The notes: generated by a model not told the origin, from the sequence alone. A DNA stretch of 7,807 nt from Collinsella sp. (GCA_022728415.1 JAIJJM010000089.1:1-7807); one strand, 5' to 3'; positions 1 through 6,948 are shown, counted from the stretch's first letter. A program made the numbers and translations.

Positions 1-1
1 T

Positions 2-1423
<1,422 letters not shown>

Positions 1424-1445
1424 TTGAGTTCCAGCGATTGAGTTC

Positions 1446-1465
1446 CGGCGTTCTGCCGAACGCCG
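1446..1465 (+). other. Hairpin just after the GH1 gene
   Basis: Perfect 7-bp stem CGGCGTT / AACGCCG with the 6-nt loop CTGCCG, 22 nt after the GH1 stop. An alternative stem, CTGCCG / CGGCAG (1453-1474), competes with it. No T-tract follows, so it is not a convincing intrinsic terminator; it could be a 3' stabilising or rho-related structure. Nearby, TTGAGTTCC occurs twice in tandem (1424-1432 and 1438-1446). Confidence 0.4.
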
Positions 1466-1589
1466 AACCGGCAGCCGATTACGTGACCACCGACGTCAAT
1501 GACGACGGCATCGGGAACGCTTTTGTTCACCTGGGGCTTATTGAGGATTAATCGACAATATGAGCGCCGCTGGGGAAAAGGTTTTGGGA

Positions 1590-1620
1590 AGGGCTCGGAA
1601 GGGCGTGCGATTCGAGCCCT
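1590..1620 (+). other. Inverted repeat upstream of the crr-like promoter
   Basis: AGGGCTCG (1590-1597) pairs perfectly with CGAGCCCT (1613-1620). Two further inner pairs, one of them G-U, leave an 11-nt loop. It ends 27 bp before the TATAAT box of the PTS IIA gene. It could be a weak terminator for the GH1 transcript, since a short T-rich stretch lies about 10 nt later, or an operator near the -35 region. The sequence alone does not decide between these. Confidence 0.35.
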
Positions 1621-1624
1621 CGCC

Positions 1625-1653
1625 TGAGTATTTTGGTCATTTGGCACTATAAT
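1625..1653 (+). promoter_or_regulatory. Promoter of the PTS IIA gene (consensus -10)
   Basis: TATAAT at 1648-1653 is a perfect sigma-70-type -10 hexamer, 49 bp before the ATG at 1703. At 17-bp spacing the -35 position holds TGAGTA (1625-1630), which is weak, and no extended -10 TGn is seen, so an activator or strong -10 dependence is possible. Expected transcription start is near 1660, giving a leader of about 43 nt. Confidence 0.6.
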
Positions 1654-1687
1654 CACCATAGGCATGCGCATAACGTTGCGCTTAATC

Positions 1688-1695
1688 AAGAGGAG
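1688..1695 (+). promoter_or_regulatory. Ribosome binding site fixing the PTS IIA start
   Basis: AAGAGGAG lies 7 nt before ATG 1703. This selects that ATG over the in-frame upstream ATG at 1664, which has no comparable site, lies near the predicted transcription start, and would add a basic 13-residue extension not seen in the family. Confidence 0.8.
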
Positions 1696-1702
1696 AAAAC
1701 GT

Positions 1703-2239
1703 ATGGGTCTGTTTGATATGTTCAAGAAGAAGGCTGAGCCCGCGGCTGCCGCTGCTCCTGCCTCCATCTCTGCTTCTGCCGGCGCCGACGTGCTATGCTC
1801 GCCCGTCAAGGGCAAGGTCATCAAGATGGCCGACGTGCCCGATCCCGTCTTTGGCGGCGAGGTTCTGGGCAAGGGCTGCGCCGTGTGGCCCGAGGACGAT
1901 CTGGTCTACGCTCCCTGCGACGGCAAGGTGACCGTCACCATGGGTCACGCCGTGGGTCTGCAGTCCGATAGCGGCATCGAGGTCCTGGTGCACGTTGGTG
2001 TCGATACCGTCAACATGAACGGTGACGGCTTCGAGGGCTTCGTCAAGGCCGACGATATCGTTAAGGCTGGCCAGCCCATGCTCAAGATCGACCGCGCCAA
2101 GATCGCCGCTGCCGGCTACAAGGACTGCGTCGTTGTGGCCGTGTCCAATACCGCCGAGTTCGCCGACGTCGAGCTCGCCGTCGAGGCTGAGTCCGCCGTC
2201 GCCGCCGGCGATGCCATCGTCAAGGTCGTCCGCAAGTAA
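1703..2239 (+). CDS. crr: PTS glucose-type enzyme IIA (stand-alone, Crr-like)
   Basis: 178-residue soluble PTS phosphocarrier of the glucose/glucoside IIA family (PTS_EIIA_1), which takes phosphate from HPr and passes it to the IIB domain of a sugar permease. The phospho-acceptor His97 lies in EVLVHVGVDTV and the second active-site His82 in TMGHAVGL, matching His90 and His75 of E. coli Crr. The core runs from about residue 31 to the C-terminus. The first residues, MGLFDMFKKK, closely resemble MGLFDKLK of E. coli IIA-Glc, whose N-terminus forms a membrane-associating amphipathic helix. A low-complexity Ala/Ser/Pro linker (about residues 13-28) joins it to the core. It is a free protein, not fused to IIBC, so it may serve several permeases, perhaps including one linked to the upstream GH1 gene. 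It has its own promoter and terminator and is thus likely monocistronic. The crr symbol is by similarity; a Crr-like regulatory role is not shown. Confidence 0.93.
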   Translation: MGLFDMFKKKAEPAAAAAPASISASAGADVLCSPVKGKVIKMADVPDPVFGGEVLGKGCAVWPEDDLVYAPCDGKVTVTMGHAVGLQSDSGIEVLVHVGVDTVNMNGDGFEGFVKADDIVKAGQPMLKIDRAKIAAAGYKDCVVVAVSNTAEFADVELAVEAESAVAAGDAIVKVVRK

Positions 2240-2263
2240 GCTGCGGCAACATAAGGGTGTTTT

Positions 2264-2296
2264 GGGGTGGTCGAATTGTCCGACCACCCTTTTTTA
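2264..2296 (+). terminator. Rho-independent terminator after the PTS IIA gene
   Basis: GGGTGGTCG (2265-2273) and CGACCACCC (2281-2289) form a perfect 9-bp GC-rich stem with a 7-nt loop. A run of six T (2290-2295) follows at once. It begins 25 bp after the stop codon and cleanly separates crr from the lipoprotein gene. Confidence 0.92.
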
Positions 2297-2381
2297 TTAC
2301 AATGCGGCGGAACGTTTTATTGCACGTTGGGCGGACCGGTAAACCGTTCGGACGTTAAATCGAGCCGACTGCGCCCTTGCT

Positions 2382-2411
2382 TTGCCGGGGGTGTTCGTTA
2401 GCGGCTAGTAT
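2382..2411 (+). promoter_or_regulatory. Candidate promoter of the lipoprotein gene
   Basis: TTGCCG (2382-2387) and TAGTAT (2406-2411) are separated by 18 bp, each matching 4 of 6 consensus bases, about 60 bp before the ATG at 2474. A promoter is expected here because a strong terminator lies upstream. The rest of the 177-bp gap (2297-2473) shows no gene or RNA that I can recognise. Confidence 0.4.
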
Positions 2412-2473
2412 GGCCTTATTGTTACGACGTGCGCTGCGCAGGGAAAGTGGCGCCGCTTGTTGGGAGGAATGTC

Positions 2474-3031
2474 ATGAAAAAGAAGCTGCTGCTTGCGCCC
2501 CTGATGGCTGTTCTGGTCGCGTGCGCGGTTGTGCTTTCCGGCTGCGGGGGTCCTTCGGTTGAGGAGCTCATCACCGAGGATCTTACGACGCAGTTTGACG
2601 AGGTCAAGAACGGTGGCGACGACTTCCTCGCCGGCCTGGAAGAGGCCTCGGGCGACGAGTTCAAGCAGCTGGGTATCGATCCCAAGGAGTACGCCAAGAG
2701 CTATCTCGAGGGCTTTGGCTACAAGATTGGCGACGTGACGGTCGACGAGGACAAGGGCACCGCAACTGCCGAGGTCACCATTACCTGCAAGTCCATGAAC
2801 CAGATCGTTGAGGATTTTGCCACCCAGTACCAGGAGAAGGTCACCGCGCTCGATTCGATGCCTTCCGATGACGAGCTGTACAAGATGGCCGGTCAGGTTA
2901 TGGTCGATGTGACTAAGGCTGCTAAGACCAAGGACACCACGGTCACCTTCAAGTACTCCTGCAACGACGACGGCGAGTGGTCTGCCGACGATTCCGCAAC
3001 CAACGAGATGATGAAGGCCATGATGAGCTAG
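2474..3031 (+). CDS. Small secreted lipoprotein of unknown function
   Basis: 185-residue protein with a classic lipoprotein signal: basic MKKK, a hydrophobic stretch (about residues 5-20), and lipobox LSGC with the lipidated Cys24, followed by GG. It should be anchored to the outer face of the cytoplasmic membrane. ATG 2474 was chosen over an in-frame ATG at 2429 because GGGAGG (2462-2467) sits 6 nt before it and it yields the clean signal peptide. The mature part is acidic and soluble, rich in Asp/Glu/Lys, with predicted alternating helix and strand; it has no other cysteines except two (in the TITCKS and KYSCND segments) that could pair. It resembles small DUF-type lipoproteins of Gram-positive bacteria that have an N-terminal helical region and a beta-rich tail, but I do not recognise a named family. 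It is monocistronic, facing the convergent gph gene across a repeat-filled gap. Confidence 0.88.
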   Translation: MKKKLLLAPLMAVLVACAVVLSGCGGPSVEELITEDLTTQFDEVKNGGDDFLAGLEEASGDEFKQLGIDPKEYAKSYLEGFGYKIGDVTVDEDKGTATAEVTITCKSMNQIVEDFATQYQEKVTALDSMPSDDELYKMAGQVMVDVTKAAKTKDTTVTFKYSCNDDGEWSADDSATNEMMKAMMS

Positions 3032-3038
3032 GGAGGGG

Positions 3039-3066
3039 GTTACGCGGTTTTGCCAAACCGCGTAAC
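3039..3066 (+). repeat. Perfect 12-bp hairpin after the lipoprotein gene
   Basis: GTTACGCGGTTT (3039-3050) and AAACCGCGTAAC (3055-3066) are exact inverse complements around the 4-nt loop TGCC. It starts 8 nt after the stop, where a terminator would be, yet neither strand has a T-run beyond it. It may act as a 3' stabiliser, a weak terminator, or be a mobile palindrome; it could fold on either strand. Confidence 0.75.
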
Positions 3067-3079
3067 TGCTCGACGCTGC

Positions 3080-3178
3080 AAACGCCCCTAAGCGGCAATC
3101 TGACGTTCAATTTCAAGGGCGCGACCAGAAGGTCAACGCCCTTTCATTTCACGTCACCTTGCTCGCTTGGGGGCGTTT
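3080..3178. repeat. 99-nt imperfect palindrome
   Basis: The ends AAACGCCCCTAAGCG (3080-3094) and CGCTTGGGGGCGTTT (3164-3178) pair at 14 of 15 positions. Pairing continues inward through GCAA/TTGC, TGACGT/ACGTCA, AAGGGCG/CGCCCTT and GACC/GGTC to a 3-nt AGA apex region at about 3127-3129. Nearly the whole element can therefore form one long interrupted hairpin. No reading frame of note. It lies between convergent genes and may act as a bidirectional transcription end, but the long, element-like symmetry suggests a dispersed palindromic repeat. Confidence 0.7.
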
Positions 3179-3210
3179 TCGCTGTCCGTCCTCTACCCGC
3201 GACGTAGTCA

Positions 3211-3328
3211 TTGGGGACGTTCTTAAACGACTAGTCGTTGGGGACACTCTTCGAACAACGGCGTTGCCATCGCTGCCGAAGGTGGCACTTGGGGACGTTC
3301 CTTTTCTGCCGGCAGTTGGGGACACTCC
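3211..3328 (+). repeat. Two copies of a 40-nt box-palindrome-box unit (REP-like)
   Basis: Box A, TTGGGGACGTTC, occurs at 3211 and 3289; box B, TTGGGGACACTC, at 3238 and 3316. A to B spacing is 27 nt in both copies and the copies are 78 nt apart. Between the boxes each copy has a different palindrome: AACGACTAGTCGTT (3226-3239) and CTGCCGGCAG (3306-3315). Both are centred 21.5 nt from the start of box A. Conserved boxes with a changing but still symmetric centre indicate a structure kept by selection or by the mobilising enzyme, as in REP elements. No protein-coding signal. Confidence 0.75.
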
Positions 3329-3354
3329 TTGCATAAGCGTTGCATCGAATGCTC

Positions 3355-3540
3355 GGGAAAATGCGAGCCGGTATTTGGGCGAATAATGGGTCGCGGTTTC
3401 CGGATGGGGTGGGTTGCGGAAAGTGCGACCCGGAAAATCGCTCTGAAACGGGATGCCGTTTCCCCAACAGGTCCCAAACGGAAAGCGCATCCCATTCCGG
3501 AGCTCCAAAACGGGACGCGCTTTCCGCGCGGAAGAATTGT
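3355..3540. repeat. Three tandem 62-nt units of alternating inverted 15-mers (BIME-like)
   Basis: A degenerate 15-mer, GGGAYGCNNTTTCCG, occurs six times in alternating orientation. Plus copies start at 3388, 3450 and 3512; minus copies at 3355, 3417 and 3479. The period is exactly 62 nt, built as 15 (minus) + 18 spacer + 15 (plus) + 14 spacer. The third unit folds best: CGGAAAGCGCATCCC (3479) pairs at 14/15 with GGGACGCGCTTTCCG (3512), and its spacer contains the palindrome GGAGCTCC. Plus and following minus copies can also pair (for example 3388 with 3417, 13 Watson-Crick plus one G-U), giving alternative folds. A 62-nt period breaks any reading frame, so this is non-coding. It lies 27 nt beyond the gph stop and may shape the 3' end of that transcript. 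Confidence 0.8.
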
Positions 3541-3566
3541 CGCAGCCGCGTTAAGCGCCAGCTTCG

Positions 3567-4235
3567 TCACTCGCCCAGAACCAGTGCCGTGAGCTCTGCC
3601 TGGGTGTCCACCACGTAGTCGGCGCCGGCGGCCTCCAGCTCTGCGCGGCCACGGAATCCCCAGCTGACGCCCGCGCTCTTAAGGCCGGCGTTGTGGCCGG
3701 TCAGGATATCGACATTGGAATCGCCCACATAGAGCGTGGTCGCCGAGTCGGCGCCCAGCTCTTCCATCACATGCAGCGTAACAGGCGCCTCGGGCTTGGG
3801 AGGAAACGCATCAACGCGGCCCTGCACCAGCGCAAAGCGCTCGGAACCAAAGTACTTCTCGATAAGCGGCACCGCCGAGACGTGGTCCTTGTTGGTGAGC
3901 ACGGCAAGCTGCACACCCGCGGCGCGCAGACGGTCGAGCATCTCAATCGTGCCGGCGTAGGGGGCGGTGTGATCCTCCTTATGCTCGCCGTAATAGGCCC
4001 TAAACTCGGCAAGCGTCTGCTCAAAGGCGCGTCCGTCGCCCGCATATTCGGCGGGCATAAAGCGCTCGACCAGCTTAAGCATGCCGTTTCCCACCTTGTA
4101 GCGGTACTCGTCCACGGCAAACGTGGGCCAGCCGTGCATCTCGCAGGTATGGTTACCGGCGGCTGCCAGGTCCTCGAGCGTGTTGAGGAGAGTGCCGTCG
4201 AGGTCAAAAATCACATGGGAAAACGCTGCCGCCAT
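3567..4235 (-). CDS. gph: HAD-superfamily phosphatase, phosphoglycolate phosphatase-like
   Basis: 222-residue cytoplasmic HAD hydrolase of the Gph/PGP subfamily (cap type C1), which removes phosphate from phosphoglycolate or a similar small metabolite. Motif I is DLDGT with the nucleophile Asp11 and acid/base Asp13; motif II is the Thr114 region in VLTNKD; motif III Lys147 is in PPKPEA; motif IV is GDSNVD with Asp172 and Asp176 for Mg2+. The helical cap lies between about residues 18 and 85. The start chosen is the ATG with CAT at 4233-4235, because AGGAG lies 5 nt upstream and the HAD core begins at once; an in-frame ATG 63 nt further upstream lacks both. The gene follows hypE on the same strand after 126 bp, with no clear promoter of its own, so it may be read as the last gene of the hyp operon. 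Substrate is unproven; HAD enzymes are often promiscuous. Confidence 0.88.
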   Translation of the reverse strand: MAAAFSHVIFDLDGTLLNTLEDLAAAGNHTCEMHGWPTFAVDEYRYKVGNGMLKLVERFMPAEYAGDGRAFEQTLAEFRAYYGEHKEDHTAPYAGTIEMLDRLRAAGVQLAVLTNKDHVSAVPLIEKYFGSERFALVQGRVDAFPPKPEAPVTLHVMEELGADSATTLYVGDSNVDILTGHNAGLKSAGVSWGFRGRAELEAAGADYVVDTQAELTALVLGE

Positions 4236-4361
4236 GGGTGCTCCTGCCGTTTGAGTAATAAAACGCACTCCATGATACTGGGCCTGCGTATCGGGCACGT
4301 TTGGAATCTGAATATCTTTGCCGGCCTTGAACCGCGTTGCGCCGGCCGCGAGCCGTTGCCG

Positions 4362-5396
4362 TTAGCAAATTCTCGGCAGCTGTTCTCCTACGAGCATGTC
4401 GAGGATACGGGTCGAGCCCCAGCCGGTGCGCACGCGCACGGCGGGGCGGGCGTCCTCGGCAAGCGGCAGCACGCGACCGATGATGGCGGCGTTTTCGCCG
4501 TAGCGGGCGGCGCGCATGGCGGCCAGCGCGGCATCGGCTTGCTCGGCCGGCACGACGGCGACCATCTTGCCCTCGTTTGCCACCTGCAGTACATCGTAGC
4601 CGAGCATCTCACATGCTGCCTGCACGTCGGGGCGAACGGGTACGGCATTCTCGTCGATCTCCATGGCAACGCCGCTGGCCTGGGCAAACTCGTTGAGCGT
4701 GGATGCCAGGCCGCCGCGCGTGGGGTCGCGGAAGCAGCGGGTGTCGGGGGCGGCGGCGAGCACGTCGGCAATCAGGTGGTTGAGCGGCGCGGCGTCGCTT
4801 TCGATGTCGCTCGAAAACGCCAAGCCCTCGCGCTGGCTCATGATGGCGAGGCCGTGGTCGCCTAGCGTGCCCGATACCAGGATGGCGTCGCCGGGCCGGC
4901 AGTTGGCACCGCTGAGCGCTACGCCCGCGGGCACTTCGCCCACGCCGGCGGTATTGATGTAGACGCCGTCGGCACCGCCACGCTCGACCACCTTGGTGTC
5001 ACCGGTGATAATCTTCACACTTGCCTCATGTGCCGTTTCGGCCATGGTCTGCACAATCTGGCGCAGCTTGTCCATGGGATAGCCCTCTTCGAGGATAAAG
5101 CCGCATGAGAGGTAGCGCACGTTGGCGCCCGAGGTCGCGACGTCGTTGACGGTTCCGCATACGGCGAGGCGGCCGATGTTGCCACCGGGGAAGAACTGCG
5201 GCGTTACCACAAAGCTGTCGGTCGACATGGCGATTCGCCCGCTTGCGGGCAGCGCGGCGACACCGGCATCGTTGCCCGCAAGCAGCTCGGGCGACCCAAA
5301 GGCATCCAGAAAGACCTCATCGATGATACGTTTCATCATCTGACCGCCGGAGCCGTGGCCCAACAGGACGGTGCTATCGGTGATGCTATGGGACAT
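4362..5396 (-). CDS. hypE: [NiFe] hydrogenase maturation protein HypE
   Basis: 344-residue HypE, a PurM/AIR-synthetase-like ATPase. HypF transfers a carbamoyl group to its C-terminal Cys, and HypE dehydrates it with ATP to a thiocyanate that supplies the cyanide ligands of the hydrogenase iron. The protein ends in PRIC, the invariant C-terminal cysteine tail. The N-terminus has GHGSGG, followed by TDSFVVTPQFFPGGNIG and CGTVNDVATSGA, then ITGDTKVV, VSGTLGDHG and DPTRGGL, all in the order of the family. Length is typical (about 330-350). The ATG start (CAT 5394-5396) has GGAG 8 nt upstream. hypD ends 48 bp upstream on the same strand, so co-transcription is expected. No broken motif seen. Confidence 0.97.
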   Translation of the reverse strand: MSHSITDSTVLLGHGSGGQMMKRIIDEVFLDAFGSPELLAGNDAGVAALPASGRIAMSTDSFVVTPQFFPGGNIGRLAVCGTVNDVATSGANVRYLSCGFILEEGYPMDKLRQIVQTMAETAHEASVKIITGDTKVVERGGADGVYINTAGVGEVPAGVALSGANCRPGDAILVSGTLGDHGLAIMSQREGLAFSSDIESDAAPLNHLIADVLAAAPDTRCFRDPTRGGLASTLNEFAQASGVAMEIDENAVPVRPDVQAACEMLGYDVLQVANEGKMVAVVPAEQADAALAAMRAARYGENAAIIGRVLPLAEDARPAVRVRTGWGSTRILDMLVGEQLPRIC

Positions 5397-5444
5397 ATCG
5401 AAAACTCCAATCGTGGGTAGTGTCAGCGTGCGGGTGCGTCCGGG

Positions 5445-6557
5445 CTAGCCGCGGTATCTAAAGTACGCCGCGCAGCTGCCTTCGGAGCTCACCATGCAGG
5501 GGCCGACGGGGTGCTCGGGCGTGCAGGTGCGGCCAAAGAGCGGGCAGTCGCTCGGCGTGATGGCACCGCGCAGCACGTCGCCGCAGCGGCACCTGCGTGG
5601 CTCGACCGTCGCCTCAACGGGTACGTCAAAGCGGGTGCCGGCATCAAAGCGCGCGAATTCGGGTCGGATGGAAAGACCCGAGTCGGCGATCGGCCCCAGC
5701 CCGCGCCACATGGTGTCGCATGGCTCAAACACCTGCTCGACCAGCTGGCGCGCTACGAGATTGCCGTCTGCATTGACGCCGCGGCGGTAGGCGTTGTCGA
5801 TCGCCGGCCTGCCTTCGACAATCATCTGGACCAGCATACAGATACCCTGCAGGATATCGACCGGCTCAAACCCGGTGACTACGCCGGGGGTCTCGAGCTC
5901 ATCGACCAAAAACCCAAAGGGTGCCAGGCCCGTGATGGTGGCGACGTGACCAGGCAGGATAAAGCCGTCGATGGTCGTCTCGGGGTCGTTGGAGATCGCA
6001 CGCAGAGCCGGCGGCGTGGTCTTGTGAGCGCAGTAGACCGAGAAGTTCTGGAGCCCGCGCGCGTCGGCCTCCAGGATAGTGGCGGCAATGGTGGGCGTTG
6101 TGGTCTCAAAGCCGACGCCCATAAAGATGACCGGGCGTTCGGGATTTTGCTCGGCAATGTCGAGTGCGTCGAGCGGAGAGTAGACGATGCGGATGTCGCG
6201 CCCCGCGGCCTTTTGCGCGGCAAGCGAGGTGGACGATCCGGGCACGCGCATCATGTCGCCAAAGGTGGTGATGATGGCGCCGTCCATGTTGGAAAGCGCG
6301 ATTGCGTGATCGATGTCGCGGTTGGCGGTGACGCAAACGGGGCACCCCGGGCCGCTTAGCAGTTTGAGCCCCGTCGGCATAATGGAGCGAAAGCCATAGC
6401 GGCCAATGCTCACGGTATGCGTACCGCAGACTTCCATAAGGTTGATGATGCGGTTGCCGACAAGCTCATGAATACGATTGATGAGCTCGCGAGCCAGCTT
6501 GGGGTCGCGAAATGCCGAAAAGTCGATACCGGGGCGAACCGGCTGTGCCGCCGCCAC
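5445..6557 (-). CDS. hypD: [NiFe] hydrogenase maturation protein HypD
   Basis: 370-residue iron-sulfur scaffold that, with HypC, carries the Fe(CN)2CO group before insertion into the hydrogenase large subunit. Conserved cysteines are Cys44 in EVCGTHT and Cys72/Cys75 in GPGCPVCVT. The C-terminal region has Cys323, 325, 338, 345, 354 and 362 (PRRCRCGDVLRG to SCAAYFRY), which includes the [4Fe-4S] ligands. Length matches the family. The start is GTG (complement of CAC 6555-6557). Its first base is the last base of the hypC stop codon, and GAGG lies 7 nt before it inside the end of hypC, pointing to translational coupling and a HypC:HypD ratio set by the overlap. Full set of key residues; expected to be functional. 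Confidence 0.97.
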   Translation of the reverse strand: MAAAQPVRPGIDFSAFRDPKLARELINRIHELVGNRIINLMEVCGTHTVSIGRYGFRSIMPTGLKLLSGPGCPVCVTANRDIDHAIALSNMDGAIITTFGDMMRVPGSSTSLAAQKAAGRDIRIVYSPLDALDIAEQNPERPVIFMGVGFETTTPTIAATILEADARGLQNFSVYCAHKTTPPALRAISNDPETTIDGFILPGHVATITGLAPFGFLVDELETPGVVTGFEPVDILQGICMLVQMIVEGRPAIDNAYRRGVNADGNLVARQLVEQVFEPCDTMWRGLGPIADSGLSIRPEFARFDAGTRFDVPVEATVEPRRCRCGDVLRGAITPSDCPLFGRTCTPEHPVGPCMVSSEGSCAAYFRYRG

Positions 6558-6817
6558 TAGTATGCCTCGGCCGGGTTGGTGGCGAGCTGGTCCTCTTCGG
6601 CCAGCTCGGTCATGGTATTGACGAGCTCGAGTGTCTCTTGGGCTTCCTGCTCGTCGACAATCTGAATGCCAAAGCCGGCGTGCACGAGAATATAGTCGCC
6701 TACCTGTGCCGTCGGCACGAGGCGCAGTGAAACGGGGCGCTCGATGCCCATCATGTCGACGGTCGCCTTAAGGTCGTCGTCGCGTTTGACCACTTTACCG
6801 GGAACGGCAAGGCACAT
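6557..6817 (-). CDS. hypC: [NiFe] hydrogenase maturation chaperone HypC
   Basis: 86-residue HypC/HybG/HupF chaperone. It starts MCLAVPGKV, with the essential Cys2 (after Met removal the N-terminal Cys) that binds the iron group and the large-subunit precursor. The central OB-like fold includes VGDYILVHAGFGIQIVDE, the family signature. The acidic C-terminal helix (TMTELAEEDQLA) is slightly longer than in the shortest members but normal for the family. ATG start (CAT 6815-6817) with AGGGG 6 nt upstream. It overlaps hypD by one base (TAGTG) and follows hypF after 131 bp on the same strand. Paired with HypD, it delivers Fe(CN)2CO to the hydrogenase. Confidence 0.97.
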   Translation of the reverse strand: MCLAVPGKVVKRDDDLKATVDMMGIERPVSLRLVPTAQVGDYILVHAGFGIQIVDEQEAQETLELVNTMTELAEEDQLATNPAEAY

Positions 6818-6948
6818 AATGTTCCCCTTTTATACGTTTTGCGCTGGAAAGGCGCCTAATTACCCATCAGTTGATGGTAGCGCTCGCGGGAGTCACGAGC
6901 AAACGCGTTACACCTGTGAGACGGCGGCGCGCAGGCTGGCAAAACAGC
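6818..6948 (-). other. hypF-hypC spacer with hairpins
   Basis: This 131-bp gap interrupts an otherwise tight operon. CCATCA (6864-6869) and TGATGG (6872-6877) form a 6-bp stem with a 2-nt loop. AGGCTG and CAGCCT (6933-6938 and 6945-6950) form another that covers the hypF stop. A GCTCG/CGAGC stem lies between. None has a T-tract in the minus direction, so no clear terminator. TATAAA appears just before the hypC ribosome site (complement of about 6828-6833) but has no suitable -35. It could be a processing or attenuation site, or hold a weak promoter. Confidence 0.35.

Noticed and set aside
1560..1652. 30-codon open frame beginning ATG 1560
   Set aside because: GAGG is 13 nt away, too far; the frame runs through the inverted repeat and the promoter, and the peptide resembles nothing.
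1664..1702. Upstream ATG giving a 13-residue extension to the PTS IIA protein
   Set aside because: AAGAGGAG is correctly spaced for ATG 1703, and MGLFD is the family N-terminus.
1793..2287. Minus-strand open frame of 164 codons opposite crr
   Set aside because: Shadow of the PTS IIA gene; it also begins inside the terminator region.
3211..3540. CRISPR array
   Set aside because: Repeats are short, inverted or box-like, spacers are not of uniform unique type, and no cas genes are near; the symmetry fits REP/BIME elements.
3149..3618. Several small open frames on both strands in the convergent gap
   Set aside because: They follow repeat sequence whose 62-nt period breaks any frame, and the peptides only restate the repeats; treated as non-coding.
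4320..4352. GCCGGC repeats between hypE and gph as a terminator
   Set aside because: Only a 6-bp self-complementary word repeated with a 15-20-nt gap and no T-tract; not sufficient for a call.
3693..4865. Long plus-strand open frame of 390 codons across gph and hypE
   Set aside because: It is antisense to two genes with complete family motifs. The product is Gly/His/Arg-rich without recognisable domains, and no ribosome site is seen. High-GC antisense shadow.
5511..6359. Plus-strand open frame of 282 codons inside hypD
   Set aside because: Antisense to the fully conserved HypD coding region; low-complexity basic product and no start signals.
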